Source of the DNA: Flavobacterium buctense
Lineage (GTDB): Bacteria; Bacteroidota; Bacteroidia; Flavobacteriales; Flavobacteriaceae
Direction of reading: 5' to 3'
Length of the DNA: 64,000 bases
Assembly: GCF_014486695.1 (NCBI RefSeq)
Contig: NZ_JACTAB010000003.1
Location: forward strand, 248,001 to 312,000
A model generated the notes under the pieces. That model saw only the letters and a program-made list of their open reading frames with translations, was not told the DNA's origin and ran no database searches. Below are positions 15,973-24,318 of the stretch, one piece after another (position 1 is the first letter of the stretch; every line of letters starts with the position of its first letter). A program made the position numbers and the translations under genes.

Positions 15973-16040
15973 TATCCCTGGTTTTAGAAATATAAAGTTA
16001 CCTTAAAAAAATAACGCAAACCAACTTTTACAGCAATAAA

Positions 16041-16484
16041 ATGTACAGCAAAGAAGAAGCCCAACGCATCAAAAAAGAATTTTGGACCGCATTTGCCGAA
16101 GCTTATCCCAGGAAATGGTTGTTGTATGATACTAAAATTAAAGATGTTACCTTCAAATTCTACATCGATAACAAAAAGGCGCAAGTGCTTTTAGACATTG
16201 AGCCCAAAGACGAAGAAAAACGCAAAATATATTTTGAAAAAATAGAGTCACTCAAAACTATTTTGGAAGAAGAATACCTTCCGGAAGCCATTTTGGAACG
16301 CAATTTTTATTTAGAAAGCGGTAAAGTAATTAGTCGGATTTGGGTAGAAAAATTGGGCGTAAGCCTAAACAACAAAAGTTATTGGCCCGAGATTTTTGAT
16401 TTCTTTAGTGATACGATGACACAGTTTGAAGTTTTTTTCTACGAATATGAAGACTATATTAAAGATTTGGAAACCAATACTTAA
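16041..16484 (+). CDS. DUF4268 domain-containing protein
   Basis: A 147-residue acidic cytoplasmic protein matching DUF4268, a domain found alone in many Bacteroidota and fused to restriction or nuclease domains elsewhere. Visible blocks are RIKKEFWTAFAEAYPRKWLLYDTKIKDV at the N-terminus and FFSDTMTQFEVFFYEYEDYIKDL at the C-terminus. No catalytic residues can be named. Its stop overlaps the end of the convergent DUF721 gene by four bases. Confidence 0.83.
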   Translation: MYSKEEAQRIKKEFWTAFAEAYPRKWLLYDTKIKDVTFKFYIDNKKAQVLLDIEPKDEEKRKIYFEKIESLKTILEEEYLPEAILERNFYLESGKVISRIWVEKLGVSLNNKSYWPEIFDFFSDTMTQFEVFFYEYEDYIKDLETNT

Positions 16485-16777
16485 CGAAGGATTATATCTT
16501 TAACTACTTCTTTCCGCAATTCTTCGTTTATCATAGTGATAATTTTTTGCTTTCCGTAACTTAATTCTTCCCTCAAAACGGCAGAAGTCAGCGAAACATA
16601 TAAAGTGGAACCTTTTAAAACCACTTCTTTCGTATAACTGTTGACCCCATTGCCCATCAACGATTTCCAAGCTTCCTGCACGTCAATTTTGTCCATGCCG
16701 TTTTGGAGTTTGTTGGTTTCAATAAACGCTTTTAAAACGTCACCTATCGAGCTTTCGTTGCTGAGTCTTTTGGCCAT
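16481..16777 (-). CDS. DUF721 (DciA-like) domain-containing protein
   Basis: A 98-residue DUF721 protein. It has the conserved amphipathic segments IGDVLKAFIETNKLQNGMDKIDVQEAWKSLMG and LRGSTLYVSLTSAVLREELSY-like strand/helix region (here LKGSTLYVSLTSAVLREEL). Some DUF721 proteins are DciA-like helicase loaders with a KH-like fold; short Bacteroidota members have not been tested, so that role is inference. Its start codon shares one base with the stop of the upstream lipoprotein gene (TAATG), indicating translational coupling. Confidence 0.85.
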   Translation of the reverse strand: MAKRLSNESSIGDVLKAFIETNKLQNGMDKIDVQEAWKSLMGNGVNSYTKEVVLKGSTLYVSLTSAVLREELSYGKQKIITMINEELRKEVVKDIILR

Positions 16778-17193
16778 TATTTTAAAGAAAAAGGTTTGAA
16801 CTTTTTATAAGTATAAACTAGGTTTTGTTTATTTTTGAGTACCAAAGTTGAGTCTTCAATAGTAATGATTTCTTCGTTCCATTTCCCATAATCGGTTTTA
16901 CACTCTATAAAATAGGAATTGTCTACTGTAAAGATTTTAAGCCTTTCTTTGATACCATTAGTTTTAAAAGTGCCGTCAAATTGTGGCATTACCTTTTGGC
17001 GGAAGCCGGCATTGTCTTTTACTTCAAAAAAATCAATGGTTTCATTGACTTTGTAATCTTTGGTTTCACCGTCGGCCAAAGTCACTTGCTTTATTTCCCA
17101 ATAACCATTTAGCTTACTTAAATCTTCTTTCTTTACATTTGTTTGGCAAGAAATTACTAAAAAAGTGAGGAAAAGTGTCGTGATTTTTTTCAT
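16777..17193 (-). CDS. Lipoprotein, lipocalin-like
   Basis: A 138-residue lipoprotein. The signal peptide MKKITTLFLTFLVIS is followed by a lipobox cysteine at residue 16. The mature part (LNGYWEIKQVTLADGETKDY and the C-terminal VLKNKQNLVYTYKKF) fits the small lipocalin-like barrel of many Bacteroidota lipoproteins. Ligand and role are unknown. It is likely anchored in the inner leaflet of the outer membrane. It overlaps the DUF721 gene by one base and is divergent from the serine hydrolase lipoprotein. Confidence 0.8.
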   Translation of the reverse strand: MKKITTLFLTFLVISCQTNVKKEDLSKLNGYWEIKQVTLADGETKDYKVNETIDFFEVKDNAGFRQKVMPQFDGTFKTNGIKERLKIFTVDNSYFIECKTDYGKWNEEIITIEDSTLVLKNKQNLVYTYKKFKPFSLK

Positions 17194-17323
17194 AGTGATA
17201 AGATGCTATTTACTCTATTACAAATTTAAATTTTTAAGTTTACAAAGCGATTGAAATTAAAATTAATATTATCAACATTAAACTATTTATTACTTTTAAA
17301 GTCCTATGACAAATCTCAAAAAT

Positions 17324-18403
17324 ATGAAAAAGATATACCTACTAGTTTTCGTGTCGTTTTTTATGGTGAATTGTAGTTCTGATTCTTCTGATGGCGAACC
17401 TATTGCAGAACAAATGTATTTTCCACCAAGTGATGGCAGTAATACATGGGAAACCAAATCTATAGCTGATTTGGGATGGAATCAAAATGCAGTTCAACCT
17501 TTATTAGACTATTTGGAACTGAAAAACACCAAATCGTTTATCATTTTGGTCAACGGTCGAATGGTGATGGAAAACTATTTCAATGGTCATTCAGCCACTA
17601 CTCCATGGTATTGGGCAAGTGCCGGAAAAACTTTGACTTCAACAGTTACCGGAATTGCTCAAGATGAAGGATTAATCAACATCAACAATAAAGTTTCGGA
17701 TTATTTAGGAACCGGTTGGACGAGTGCGCCATTGGCTAAGGAAAACCTAATTATTTGTAAAAACTTACTGTCGATGAATTCAGGATTGAATGATGCTTTA
17801 GGTGATGATGTTTCTCCTGCGAATCTGCAATATGTGGCCGATGCCGGAACTCGTTGGGCCTATCATAATGTATATGTAAAATTACAAGATGTTGTAGCAC
17901 AAGCTAGTGGACAAACTTGGACTAATTACTTCAATACAAAATTAAGAGATAAATTAGGAATGACCGGTGGTGCTTGGATTGATAACGGTGATGGATTGAG
18001 TGTTTATTGGAGTACCAGCAGAAATATGGCACGTTTTGGGTTAATGGCTTTGAACAGAGGTAAGTGGGATGGGACAACAGTAGTTAGCGAAAACTTCTTC
18101 AATCAAGCTTCTACAACTTCTCAACCTATTAATGAGGCCTATGGTTATTTGTGGTGGTTGAATGGTAAATCGACTTACCGATTACCCGGACTTCAGTTTG
18201 AATTCAACGGCACTTTAATGTCGAATGCGCCAAGCGATATGTATGCAGCTTTGGGCAAAAATGACCAAAAAATTTATGTGGTACCCAGTATGAAAATGGT
18301 CATTATTAGGATGGGAGACGTTGCCAACCCTGACAATCCCACCTTTGCTTTATCAGGATTTGATAATGATTTATGGGATAAAATCAATGATTTATACGAA
18401 TAA
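17324..18403 (+). CDS. Serine hydrolase lipoprotein, beta-lactamase class C-like
   Basis: A 359-residue PF00144-type hydrolase. The start at 17324 gives a clean lipoprotein signal MKKIYLLVFVSFFMVN-C with the lipid-modified Cys at residue 17; an ATG at 17306 would add six residues. The SxxK motif is SAGK at 99-102 and YxN is YHN at 180-182. A NEAYGYLWWLNG segment near 280 matches the C-terminal region of class C-like family members. It is probably anchored in the outer membrane; the substrate is unknown. It is a second paralogue-like hydrolase besides the one at 8375. It is convergent with a small membrane protein gene whose stop lies two bases away. Confidence 0.85.
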   Translation: MKKIYLLVFVSFFMVNCSSDSSDGEPIAEQMYFPPSDGSNTWETKSIADLGWNQNAVQPLLDYLELKNTKSFIILVNGRMVMENYFNGHSATTPWYWASAGKTLTSTVTGIAQDEGLININNKVSDYLGTGWTSAPLAKENLIICKNLLSMNSGLNDALGDDVSPANLQYVADAGTRWAYHNVYVKLQDVVAQASGQTWTNYFNTKLRDKLGMTGGAWIDNGDGLSVYWSTSRNMARFGLMALNRGKWDGTTVVSENFFNQASTTSQPINEAYGYLWWLNGKSTYRLPGLQFEFNGTLMSNAPSDMYAALGKNDQKIYVVPSMKMVIIRMGDVANPDNPTFALSGFDNDLWDKINDLYE

Positions 18404-18404
18404 T

Positions 18405-18587
18405 TTATTTTCTGTTTAACAGGCGAATAGTGCCATACACAAATAAAAGGAAAGCGATTAAGCGCAATCCCATGAAAACATTGGGTAATGGTTTTTCAAT
18501 AAAATAACTTAGTGCCGCAATACCAATACTGATGGCGATTAATTTTATGGGGGCTGTTTCTTTAAAGAAAGATAAAACTTTATTCAT
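18405..18587 (-). CDS. Small membrane protein of unknown function
   Basis: A 60-residue protein with two hydrophobic segments, about 13-30 (PIKLIAISIGIAALSYF) and 37-55 (VFMGLRLIAFLLFVYGTIRL), and a basic C-terminus. It starts five bases after the ftsY stop on the same strand, so it is probably cotranscribed with ftsY, which inserts membrane proteins. No family is recognised. Its length, good start and tight spacing argue that it is real. Confidence 0.65.
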   Translation of the reverse strand: MNKVLSFFKETAPIKLIAISIGIAALSYFIEKPLPNVFMGLRLIAFLLFVYGTIRLLNRK

Positions 18588-18592
18588 ATTTA

Positions 18593-19546
18593 TTATTTAA
18601 AAAACGAATCTACGAATTCAAATTTATTAAAAACTTGCAAATCTTCAATACCTTCACCTACGCCAATGTATTTTACCGGAATTTGAAACTGATCTGAAAT
18701 TCCTATAACTACGCCACCTTTGGCTGTTCCGTCTAATTTGGTTACGGCTAAACAAGATACTTCAGTTGCCGCTGTAAACTGTTTGGCTTGCTCAAAAGCG
18801 TTTTGACCGGTAGAACCATCCAATACTAATAAAACGTCGTGTGGCGCATCGTCTACGACTTTTTGCATCACGCGTTTTACTTTGGTTAATTCGGCCATCA
18901 AATTCACTTTATTATGCAAACGACCGGCGGTATCAATGATTACAACATCCGCATTTTGGGTTACGGCACTTTGTAAAGTATCAAAAGCTACCGAAGCAGG
19001 ATCACTTCCCATTTGCTGTTTTACTAAAGGAACGCCTACTCTATCGGCCCAAATTTGCAATTGGTCAATCGCTGCCGCACGGAAAGTATCGGCTGCACCA
19101 AGAACTACTTTGTAACCGGCTTTGTTGAATTGGTGCGCTAATTTTCCAATGGTGGTGGTTTTGCCAACGCCATTTACGCCAACAACCATTAAAACATACG
19201 GTTTTTTATTGGCCGGAATCGTAAACTCAGTTTCTTCACCGGATTTGGTTTCCGATAAAAGTGCGGCTATTTCTTCGCGCAAGATTTGATTCAATTCGTC
19301 TGTTCCAAGATATTTGTCTTTGGAAACTCTTTCTTCAATTCTTTCGATAATTTTTAAAGTAGTATTTACACCAACATCAGAAGAGACCAATACTTCTTCT
19401 AAATTATCTAAAACCTCATCATCTACTTTAGATTTTCCGGCAACGGCTTTGGTTAATTTAGAAAAAAATGATGTTTTGGTTTGCTCTAGACCTTTATCTA
19501 AAGTCTCTTTTTTTTCTGAGGAAAATATTCTTTTGAAAAAACTCAT
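18593..19546 (-). CDS. ftsY: Signal recognition particle receptor
   Basis: A 317-residue FtsY, the SRP receptor GTPase that docks ribosome-SRP complexes at the inner membrane. The N domain covers about 20-105. The G domain has the P-loop GVNGVGKTT at 122-130, DTFRAAA, the DTAGR box, TKLDGTAKGG and the final VGEGIEDLQVF. It lacks the long acidic A domain of E. coli FtsY, as usual in Bacteroidota. A TATATTTG -7 box (minus strand, 19606-19613) lies about 60 bp upstream. The small ribosomal protein genes lie upstream on the same strand, separated by a terminator. Confidence 0.95.
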   Translation of the reverse strand: MSFFKRIFSSEKKETLDKGLEQTKTSFFSKLTKAVAGKSKVDDEVLDNLEEVLVSSDVGVNTTLKIIERIEERVSKDKYLGTDELNQILREEIAALLSETKSGEETEFTIPANKKPYVLMVVGVNGVGKTTTIGKLAHQFNKAGYKVVLGAADTFRAAAIDQLQIWADRVGVPLVKQQMGSDPASVAFDTLQSAVTQNADVVIIDTAGRLHNKVNLMAELTKVKRVMQKVVDDAPHDVLLVLDGSTGQNAFEQAKQFTAATEVSCLAVTKLDGTAKGGVVIGISDQFQIPVKYIGVGEGIEDLQVFNKFEFVDSFFK

Positions 19547-19617
19547 TGGAAACGGATTGAAAATTCGAATTTGTTTGACACCCGAGCGAAAGCGAACTGG
19601 CGAAGCAAATATAAAAA

Positions 19618-19647
19618 TAAAAAAGCTACTTCCGAATGAAAGTAGCT
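19618..19647 (-). terminator. Terminator of the rpmB-rpmG-DUF4295 operon
   Basis: Read on the minus strand, AGCTACTTTC / GAAGTAGCT form a hairpin followed by a T-run, 22 bp after the DUF4295 stop codon. Confidence 0.8.
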
Positions 19648-19669
19648 CTGATATATTGAGTTTGTTAGA

Positions 19670-19822
19670 TTATTTCTTGTTAAGGAAACTATCAACTTCT
19701 TCCGGTGTCATAATGCTTTCTTGGAAAGTATATGCACCTGTTTTAGGAGATTTAACCATTTTGATAGCTTTGGTTAATCTTTTAGAAGATGTTTGTAACG
19801 TTGCAACGGTTTTCTTTGCCAT
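19670..19822 (-). CDS. DUF4295 family protein
   Basis: A 50-residue basic protein that reads MAKKTVATLQTSSKRLTK, then AIKMVKSPKTGAYTFQES, then IMTPEEVDSFLNKK. It matches DUF4295, a short family found after rpmG in Bacteroidota. The operon position and Lys-rich composition suggest a ribosome-associated protein, which is inference. It starts 46 bp after the rpmG stop and is followed by the operon terminator. Confidence 0.85.
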   Translation of the reverse strand: MAKKTVATLQTSSKRLTKAIKMVKSPKTGAYTFQESIMTPEEVDSFLNKK

Positions 19823-19868
19823 GACTTATATTGTTTATTATGAAATTTTACTATTTAAAATCTCTAAA

Positions 19869-20051
19869 TTATTTAATCTCTTTGTGAACAGTCATTCTCT
19901 TTAAGATTGGATTAAATTTTTTAATCTCTAATCTGTCCGGAGTGTTTTTTTTGTTTTTGTTGGTGATGTAACGAGAAGTTCCAGGTAAACCTGTTCCTTT
20001 GTGCTCAGTACACTCTAAAATAACTTGTATTCTATTACCTTTCTTTGCCAT
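19869..20051 (-). CDS. rpmG: Large ribosomal subunit protein bL33
   Basis: A 60-residue bL33 protein with the family blocks [34 protein letters not shown] and the C-terminal [17 protein letters not shown]. The CxxC pairs of the zinc-binding form are absent (one Cys only), so this is the zinc-independent type. It is located between rpmB and the DUF4295 gene in a three-gene operon. Confidence 0.95.
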   Translation of the reverse strand: MAKKGNRIQVILECTEHKGTGLPGTSRYITNKNKKNTPDRLEIKKFNPILKRMTVHKEIK

Positions 20052-20077
20052 CTTACTTTATTTTTATTGGGATAGAA

Positions 20078-20314
20078 TTATTTAATAAATCCTTCAACTT
20101 TTGCTTTTTTCAAAACAGCAGCCAATCCATTTTTATTGATTGTTTTAATTGTAGACGCAGCTACTCTCAACGTAATCCATCTGTCTTCTTCCGCAAGATA
20201 GAAACGTTTTTTAACTAAGTTAACAGAAAATTTTCTCTTAGTTTTGTTCATAGCGTGAGAAACGTTATTTCCTACCATCGCTCTTTTACCTGTAAGGTCA
20301 CAAACTCTTGACAT
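20078..20314 (-). CDS. rpmB: Large ribosomal subunit protein bL28
   Basis: A 78-residue bL28 protein. [21 protein letters not shown] at the N-terminus and [15 protein letters not shown] plus [18 protein letters not shown] are characteristic. It is the first gene of the rpmB-rpmG-DUF4295 operon and is preceded by a consensus promoter at 20351-20381. Confidence 0.96.
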   Translation of the reverse strand: MSRVCDLTGKRAMVGNNVSHAMNKTKRKFSVNLVKKRFYLAEEDRWITLRVAASTIKTINKNGLAAVLKKAKVEGFIK

Positions 20315-20350
20315 TATGCTTTTCTTTTATCGTTATTCAAAATCAGGGTG

Positions 20351-20381
20351 CAAACTTACGCAAAATAAATCATTGAAACAA
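20351..20381 (-). promoter_or_regulatory. Sigma-A type promoter for the rpmB operon, TTG-N20-TAAGTTTG
   Basis: On the minus strand TTG (20381-20379) and TAAGTTTG (20358-20351) are 20 bp apart, close to the consensus. The rpmB start lies 37 bp downstream. Confidence 0.7.
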
Positions 20382-20389
20382 AATAATTA

Positions 20390-21640
20390 CTACAGATTTT
20401 TTAAAATTTCTTTCTGCACTATTTCCAGTGCTTTATTTGCCGTTCTATCTATCACTTTTTCACGAGGTTGACCAAAATTAAACTCAGCAACTAATACTTC
20501 ATTTGGCGTAGCCAAAGCAATAAAAACAACTCCTACTTCGGCTTTTCCGGGTTCAGAAGTTGGTCCGGCATTGCCTGTTGTGGCCAACGCATAATCGGTT
20601 TTCATCATTTTTTGAATACTCGTCGCCATCGCCGAAGCGACTTCTGCGCTAACCACATCGTATTGATTAATCAACTCAGCATCAATACCCAAAACGTTTA
20701 TTTTGGTTTCTTTGGAATAACTGACCACACTTCCGAGAAAGTAATGTGAAGCTCCGGGAACAGAAGACAACATTTGCGCTATTTTCCCACCGGTACAACT
20801 TTCGGCTGTGGCAATGGTTTTGCCTTGCTGGGTAAGCAATCTGCCAATGATTACTTCTATCGTTTCGTCTTCATCAAAGCCAACGATAATATCGCTGATG
20901 AGTTTAGTTAATGACGCTACATTTTCGGCTATCTTTTTTTCTAATATTTCTTTGTCTGAACCACGTGCTGTGAGGCGCAACCTGACTTTTCCCGGACTTG
21001 GCAAATACGCTAATTTGATGAACTCGGGCAAGTTGTTTTCCCAGCTTTCAATTTTTTCTGCGATTCTGCTTTCGCCTTCTCCATAAGTCATGATGGTTTT
21101 GTGGATAATGTAGGGTCGTTTGTATTCTTTAACCACTTTCGGAACAATTTCGAAATCGACCAAATACTTCATTTCATATGGTACTCCGGGCAACGATATG
21201 TAAACGGTATTTCCTTTTTTCATCCACATTCCGGGCGCAGTTCCCATCTTATTGAAAAGCACTTCACATTTGGAAGGCACTAAAGCTTGGTCTCGATTTA
21301 ACTGAGTAATCGGTCGTTTGTAAAAGCCTTCTATAATTTCAGTAACATGGGCCAAAACTGCTTTGTCTTCAACTAAAGTATCTTCAAAATACTCGCAAAA
21401 AGTATGCTTGGTGATATCGTCTTTGGTTGGTCCTAAACCGCCGGTTATGATTACCAAGTCGACTTTATCTTGTAAAGCTGCAAAAGTGTCTAAAATGTGC
21501 TGTTTATCATCGGATATGGATAGCATTTCTTGGGTTTGTACCCCAATTTTATCCAATGCTTTGGCGATGTAACCCGAATTGGTATCGACAATTTGGCCGA
21601 TGAGGATCTCGTCGCCGATGGTGACAATGGTTGCTTTCAT
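20390..21640 (-). CDS. cinA: CinA family protein (competence/damage-inducible, nicotinamide-nucleotide amidohydrolase)
   Basis: A 416-residue CinA. I set the start at 21640 ([22 protein letters not shown]), the conserved N-terminus. The COG1058 domain (about 1-170) holds [14 protein letters not shown] and LPGVPYEM, as in molybdopterin-binding-like folds with ADP-ribose pyrophosphatase activity. The C-terminal amidohydrolase domain (about 260-416) holds [14 protein letters not shown] and [16 protein letters not shown] and deamidates NMN for NAD recycling in the family. Both domains look complete. A 16-bp direct repeat sits before the start. Confidence 0.93.
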   Translation of the reverse strand: MKATIVTIGDEILIGQIVDTNSGYIAKALDKIGVQTQEMLSISDDKQHILDTFAALQDKVDLVIITGGLGPTKDDITKHTFCEYFEDTLVEDKAVLAHVTEIIEGFYKRPITQLNRDQALVPSKCEVLFNKMGTAPGMWMKKGNTVYISLPGVPYEMKYLVDFEIVPKVVKEYKRPYIIHKTIMTYGEGESRIAEKIESWENNLPEFIKLAYLPSPGKVRLRLTARGSDKEILEKKIAENVASLTKLISDIIVGFDEDETIEVIIGRLLTQQGKTIATAESCTGGKIAQMLSSVPGASHYFLGSVVSYSKETKINVLGIDAELINQYDVVSAEVASAMATSIQKMMKTDYALATTGNAGPTSEPGKAEVGVVFIALATPNEVLVAEFNFGQPREKVIDRTANKALEIVQKEILKNL

Positions 21641-21648
21641 TTTAAAGG

Positions 21649-21680
21649 CGCTAAGGTTTTGAGACGCTAAGGTATTGAGG
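21649..21680. repeat. 16-bp direct repeat before cinA
   Basis: CGCTAAGGTTTTGAGA and CGCTAAGGTATTGAGG follow each other directly, with two mismatches. This is another short-period degenerate tract of the type seen across the window. Confidence 0.8.
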
Positions 21681-21720
21681 TTTATGTTTAGTTTACAAAG
21701 AAACAAACCGATTACTAATT

Positions 21721-21792
21721 AGCCCCGGTTGGAGTGTAAATCCTCGAAGAGATTGAAACGGAAAACGGGAACTGCCATAACTGATAGTTCCC
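21721..21792 (+). repeat. AGCCC-type structured element, divergent copy
   Basis: It begins AGCCCCGGTTGGAGTG and continues with AAATCC and then GAAACGGAAAACGGGAACT, the same order of blocks as the copies at 31.1, 38.0 and 43.9 kb. The end GGGAACTGCC...GATAGTTCCC can fold back on itself. It lies between cinA and the Hpt gene. It may be a small structured RNA or a repeat. Confidence 0.5.
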
Positions 21793-21812
21793 CAACCATT
21801 CGCTTCTGATTT

Positions 21813-22157
21813 TTATACTTCGAAATCCTTCTTAATTTCTTTGATTGCTTTGTCCACTTGACTTTGAATGCTTTCGAAAGTGTCGTTGATTTCTTTGCGT
21901 TTGCCTTCTCTTTTGGTCCAAGCTTCTACTTGGAGGATTTCTTCAAAGGCGACAGACATTCCCAATAAATCAAGCGTTGGTTTTATCTTGTGCGCATAGG
22001 CGTAAGCCAATTTATGGTCTTTTTCTTTGATGCCCAATTCAATTTGTTTCATGTCTTCGGGTACTTCGGTGACGAACAAAGTGATGATTTGCATAACGAA
22101 TTCGGGATCGTTGTCTGAAAGTGCGTAAACTTTCGCTAGGTTGTAGTTTATAGCCAT
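21813..22157 (-). CDS. Hpt domain-containing phosphotransfer protein
   Basis: A 114-residue single-domain histidine phosphotransfer protein. The four-helix bundle is evident and the phosphorylated residue should be His56 in YAHKIKPTLDLLG. It would relay phosphate between hybrid kinases and response regulators, but no partner kinase is adjacent. Its start shares one base with the stop of the upstream FAH-family gene (TAATG overlap), so the two are translationally coupled. Confidence 0.85.
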   Translation of the reverse strand: MAINYNLAKVYALSDNDPEFVMQIITLFVTEVPEDMKQIELGIKEKDHKLAYAYAHKIKPTLDLLGMSVAFEEILQVEAWTKREGKRKEINDTFESIQSQVDKAIKEIKKDFEV

Positions 22158-22768
22158 TATTTTATATGTAATCTTAGTAGTTTTTTATCTTCTATGAATC
22201 CTTCAAGGATGTCGTTTGGTGCCACTTTGGCCACTCCTTCGGGAGTTCCTGTAAATATAATATCTCCTTTTTTCAGGGTGAAATACTGTGAAATGTGAGC
22301 AATAATTTCATCGATTTTCCACAACATGTGGCTTGTATTTCCTTTTTGAACGGTTTTTCCGTTGTTAGTTAACTCAAAAGTAATATTTTCCACCGAAATA
22401 AAATTATTTTTCGGCAGAAAGGCACCAATCATCGCTGAACCGTCAAATCCTTTTGCCTTTTCCCAAGGTAAACCCTTATCTTTCAACTTGTTCTGAACAT
22501 CTCGCGCCGTAAAATCAATCCCTAGCCCTATCTCATCATAATACTTGTGAGCGAACTTAGCGTCAATGTATTTACCGACTTTATTGATTTTGACCAAAAT
22601 CTCCACTTCATGATGAATTTCATTACTGAAATCAGGTATTACAAAAGGGGATTTATTGGGGATAACCGCTGTATCCGGTTTTAAAAAAATCACCGGTTCA
22701 TCGGGACGCTCGTTATTGAGCTCCGCAATGTGGTTGACATAATTTCTTCCGATACAGATTATTTTCAT
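22157..22768 (-). CDS. Fumarylacetoacetate hydrolase family protein
   Basis: A 203-residue FAH-family enzyme of the short type. Visible are the N-terminal CIGRNYVNHIAELNNERPDEPVIFLKP block, the metal-binding region NEIHHEVEILVKI near 50-60, GIDFTARDVQ near 87 and the C-terminal GDIIFTGTPEGV. Related enzymes hydrolyse fumarylpyruvate or acylpyruvates or decarboxylate oxaloacetate. The exact substrate cannot be read. It is cytoplasmic and cotranscribed with the Hpt gene. An 8-bp tandem tract lies between it and the exonuclease gene upstream. Confidence 0.87.
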   Translation of the reverse strand: MKIICIGRNYVNHIAELNNERPDEPVIFLKPDTAVIPNKSPFVIPDFSNEIHHEVEILVKINKVGKYIDAKFAHKYYDEIGLGIDFTARDVQNKLKDKGLPWEKAKGFDGSAMIGAFLPKNNFISVENITFELTNNGKTVQKGNTSHMLWKIDEIIAHISQYFTLKKGDIIFTGTPEGVAKVAPNDILEGFIEDKKLLRLHIK

Positions 22769-22780
22769 CTCTAAAAGTAA

Positions 22781-22812
22781 CTGAGTAGCTAAGCAACTGA
22801 GTGGCTGAGCTT
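22781..22812. repeat. 8-bp degenerate tandem tract, four units
   Basis: Units CTGAGTAG, CTAAGCAA, CTGAGTGG and CTGAGCTT run head to tail and end two bases before the stop codon of the exonuclease gene. Confidence 0.8.
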
Positions 22813-22814
22813 AT

Positions 22815-23585
22815 TTATTTTGTGTTTAATTTTCTTAATTTGATTCCGGTCAATACTTTCTTAGTGTACAATGGAAATTCGGCATTTTGTATCCAACCGA
22901 AATAACCCGGTTCTTTGTCTAAAACCTCATCGACTAATGCGCCTTTGTGTTTACCAAACGTAAATATTTCTTGTCCTTCGGCATTCAACGCAATAAAGCC
23001 GGCAAAATCGACCGATTTTTTACGGGTTGTATATTCCGATAGCGTTTTCATATCGTTTTCTAAATCTTCGTAACGGTCTAATTGTGCTTTAAGAATTTCA
23101 TAGGTTGCCATCGTGTCTGCTTCAGCACTGTGCGCATTTTCAAGGCTTCCGTTGCAATAAAATTTGTAAGCGGCGCTTAACGTTCTCTCTTCTTTTTTGT
23201 GAAAAATGGTTTGTACGTCGACTGACACTCGGTTTTTCATGTCAAAATCGACTTCGGCGCGTAATAGTTCTTCTGCCAACAATGGAATATCGAATCGATC
23301 CGAATTGAATCCGGCCAAATCGGCATCCTTAATCATGTTGTGAATTTGATTGGCCAATTCTTTAAAAGTGGGTTCATTAGCCACCTTTTCATTAGAAATA
23401 CCGTGAATAGCCGTCGCTTGAAACGGAATTGGAATTGTTGGATTCACCAACCAGGTTTTGCTTTCTTTGTTTCCGTTGGGATAGACTTTGAAAATCGAAA
23501 TTTCTACGATTCGGTCTTTGGCTACTTCAATTCCGGTAGTTTCTAAGTCGAAGAAGCAAATAGGTCTGTTGAGTTTTAATTCCAT
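22815..23585 (-). CDS. DEDDh family 3'-5' exonuclease
   Basis: A 256-residue exonuclease related to the DnaQ epsilon subunit. Exo motif I is CFFDLETTGI near residues 12-21 (D and E ligands). Motif II is in LAGFNSDRFDIPLL near 92-105. Motif III is NAHSAEADTMATYEIL near 150-165, with the catalytic His and final Asp. A C-terminal region (about 185-256) with GFIALNAEGQEIFTFGKHKG is a common extension in Bacteroidota homologues. The start at 23585 (MELKLNRPI) is preferred over the ATG two codons upstream. A TATATTTG box lies 20 bp upstream. Confidence 0.9.
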   Translation of the reverse strand: MELKLNRPICFFDLETTGIEVAKDRIVEISIFKVYPNGNKESKTWLVNPTIPIPFQATAIHGISNEKVANEPTFKELANQIHNMIKDADLAGFNSDRFDIPLLAEELLRAEVDFDMKNRVSVDVQTIFHKKEERTLSAAYKFYCNGSLENAHSAEADTMATYEILKAQLDRYEDLENDMKTLSEYTTRKKSVDFAGFIALNAEGQEIFTFGKHKGALVDEVLDKEPGYFGWIQNAEFPLYTKKVLTGIKLRKLNTK

Positions 23586-23667
23586 TGTCATTTTTTATTG
23601 CAGACAAATATAAAATATTGATGTTACCGTTTATCGATATTTTAATAAAGATTTATGATTTAGCCAT

Positions 23668-23699
23668 AAAAAAACCCTTTCGAAAAGTAAAAGGGTTGA
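23668..23699 (-). terminator. Terminator after the Xre regulator gene
   Basis: Read on the minus strand, AACCCTTTTACTT / TTCGAAAGGGTT form a hairpin followed by a run of seven T, 25 bp after the stop of the regulator gene. Confidence 0.82.
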
Positions 23700-23722
23700 T
23701 ATATAATTATTTGAATAAAAAA

Positions 23723-24058
23723 CTATTTCGGTGCCTCCAATTTATTAATCAGTAAATCCATCTTTTTATGCAAATCTTCAAAGAAATGATTGGGCGCTTT
23801 AATGATTATCTCGAAACCATCGTTTTTAATATCAACTTTTGAAGTAGCTTGAACACTCTTGCTTTGACTTTCTTCGAATAAATAATCGATGGAAATATCT
23901 AGCGCCTCGGCTAATCTTTTGATGTACTCGTGTTTTATACTTTTACCTTGTTCCCAATTGCCTATAGTCACTTGGCTGACTCCTACTGAATAAGCTAACG
24001 CTTCTTGTGATATCTTTTTTTGCTCTCTAAGGGTTCTGATTTTGGTTCCGGTGGTCAT
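23723..24058 (-). CDS. Xre family helix-turn-helix transcriptional regulator
   Basis: A 111-residue regulator. The HTH_3 domain covers about residues 7-62: IRTLREQKKISQEALAYSV then GVSQVTIGNWEQGKSIKHEYIKRLAEALDIS. The C-terminal third is a helical tail that may dimerise (NHFFEDLHKKMDLLINKLE). It binds DNA in the cytoplasm; targets are unknown. It is divergent from the exported protein gene at 24319 across 260 bp, so mutual regulation is possible but unproven. Confidence 0.88.
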   Translation of the reverse strand: MTTGTKIRTLREQKKISQEALAYSVGVSQVTIGNWEQGKSIKHEYIKRLAEALDISIDYLFEESQSKSVQATSKVDIKNDGFEIIIKAPNHFFEDLHKKMDLLINKLEAPK

Positions 24059-24318
24059 AGTAAAAAAGTTAGTGGTTAAAAGTGGTTGAGATGATGAGCG
24101 CCGTAAGACAACTACACTAATAACGAGATAATTATAGAATTATTGTATGATTGACTTTGTTATAGTAATAATAAAACTTTTAGAAATTATGGGTTCTCTT
24201 TTGGAGATTAGCAGTTTTCTTTTAGGAATCAACCAAGAATATTGACAACTTTACTTTACTAATTTCAAACTTAAAAACACTATGGAAAGCTTTACGTAAT
24301 CTCTAAAACAACTTTATT

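Noticed and set aside
19314..19904. 196-codon plus-strand open frame across ftsY, the terminator and small ribosomal genes
   Set aside because: It spans the ends of several well-supported minus-strand genes and a terminator, so it is a shadow frame.
24059..24318. Small RNA or tRNA in the 260-bp gap between the Xre and exported-protein genes
   Set aside because: I see no cloverleaf, no strong hairpin and no conserved block, only AT-rich leader sequence.
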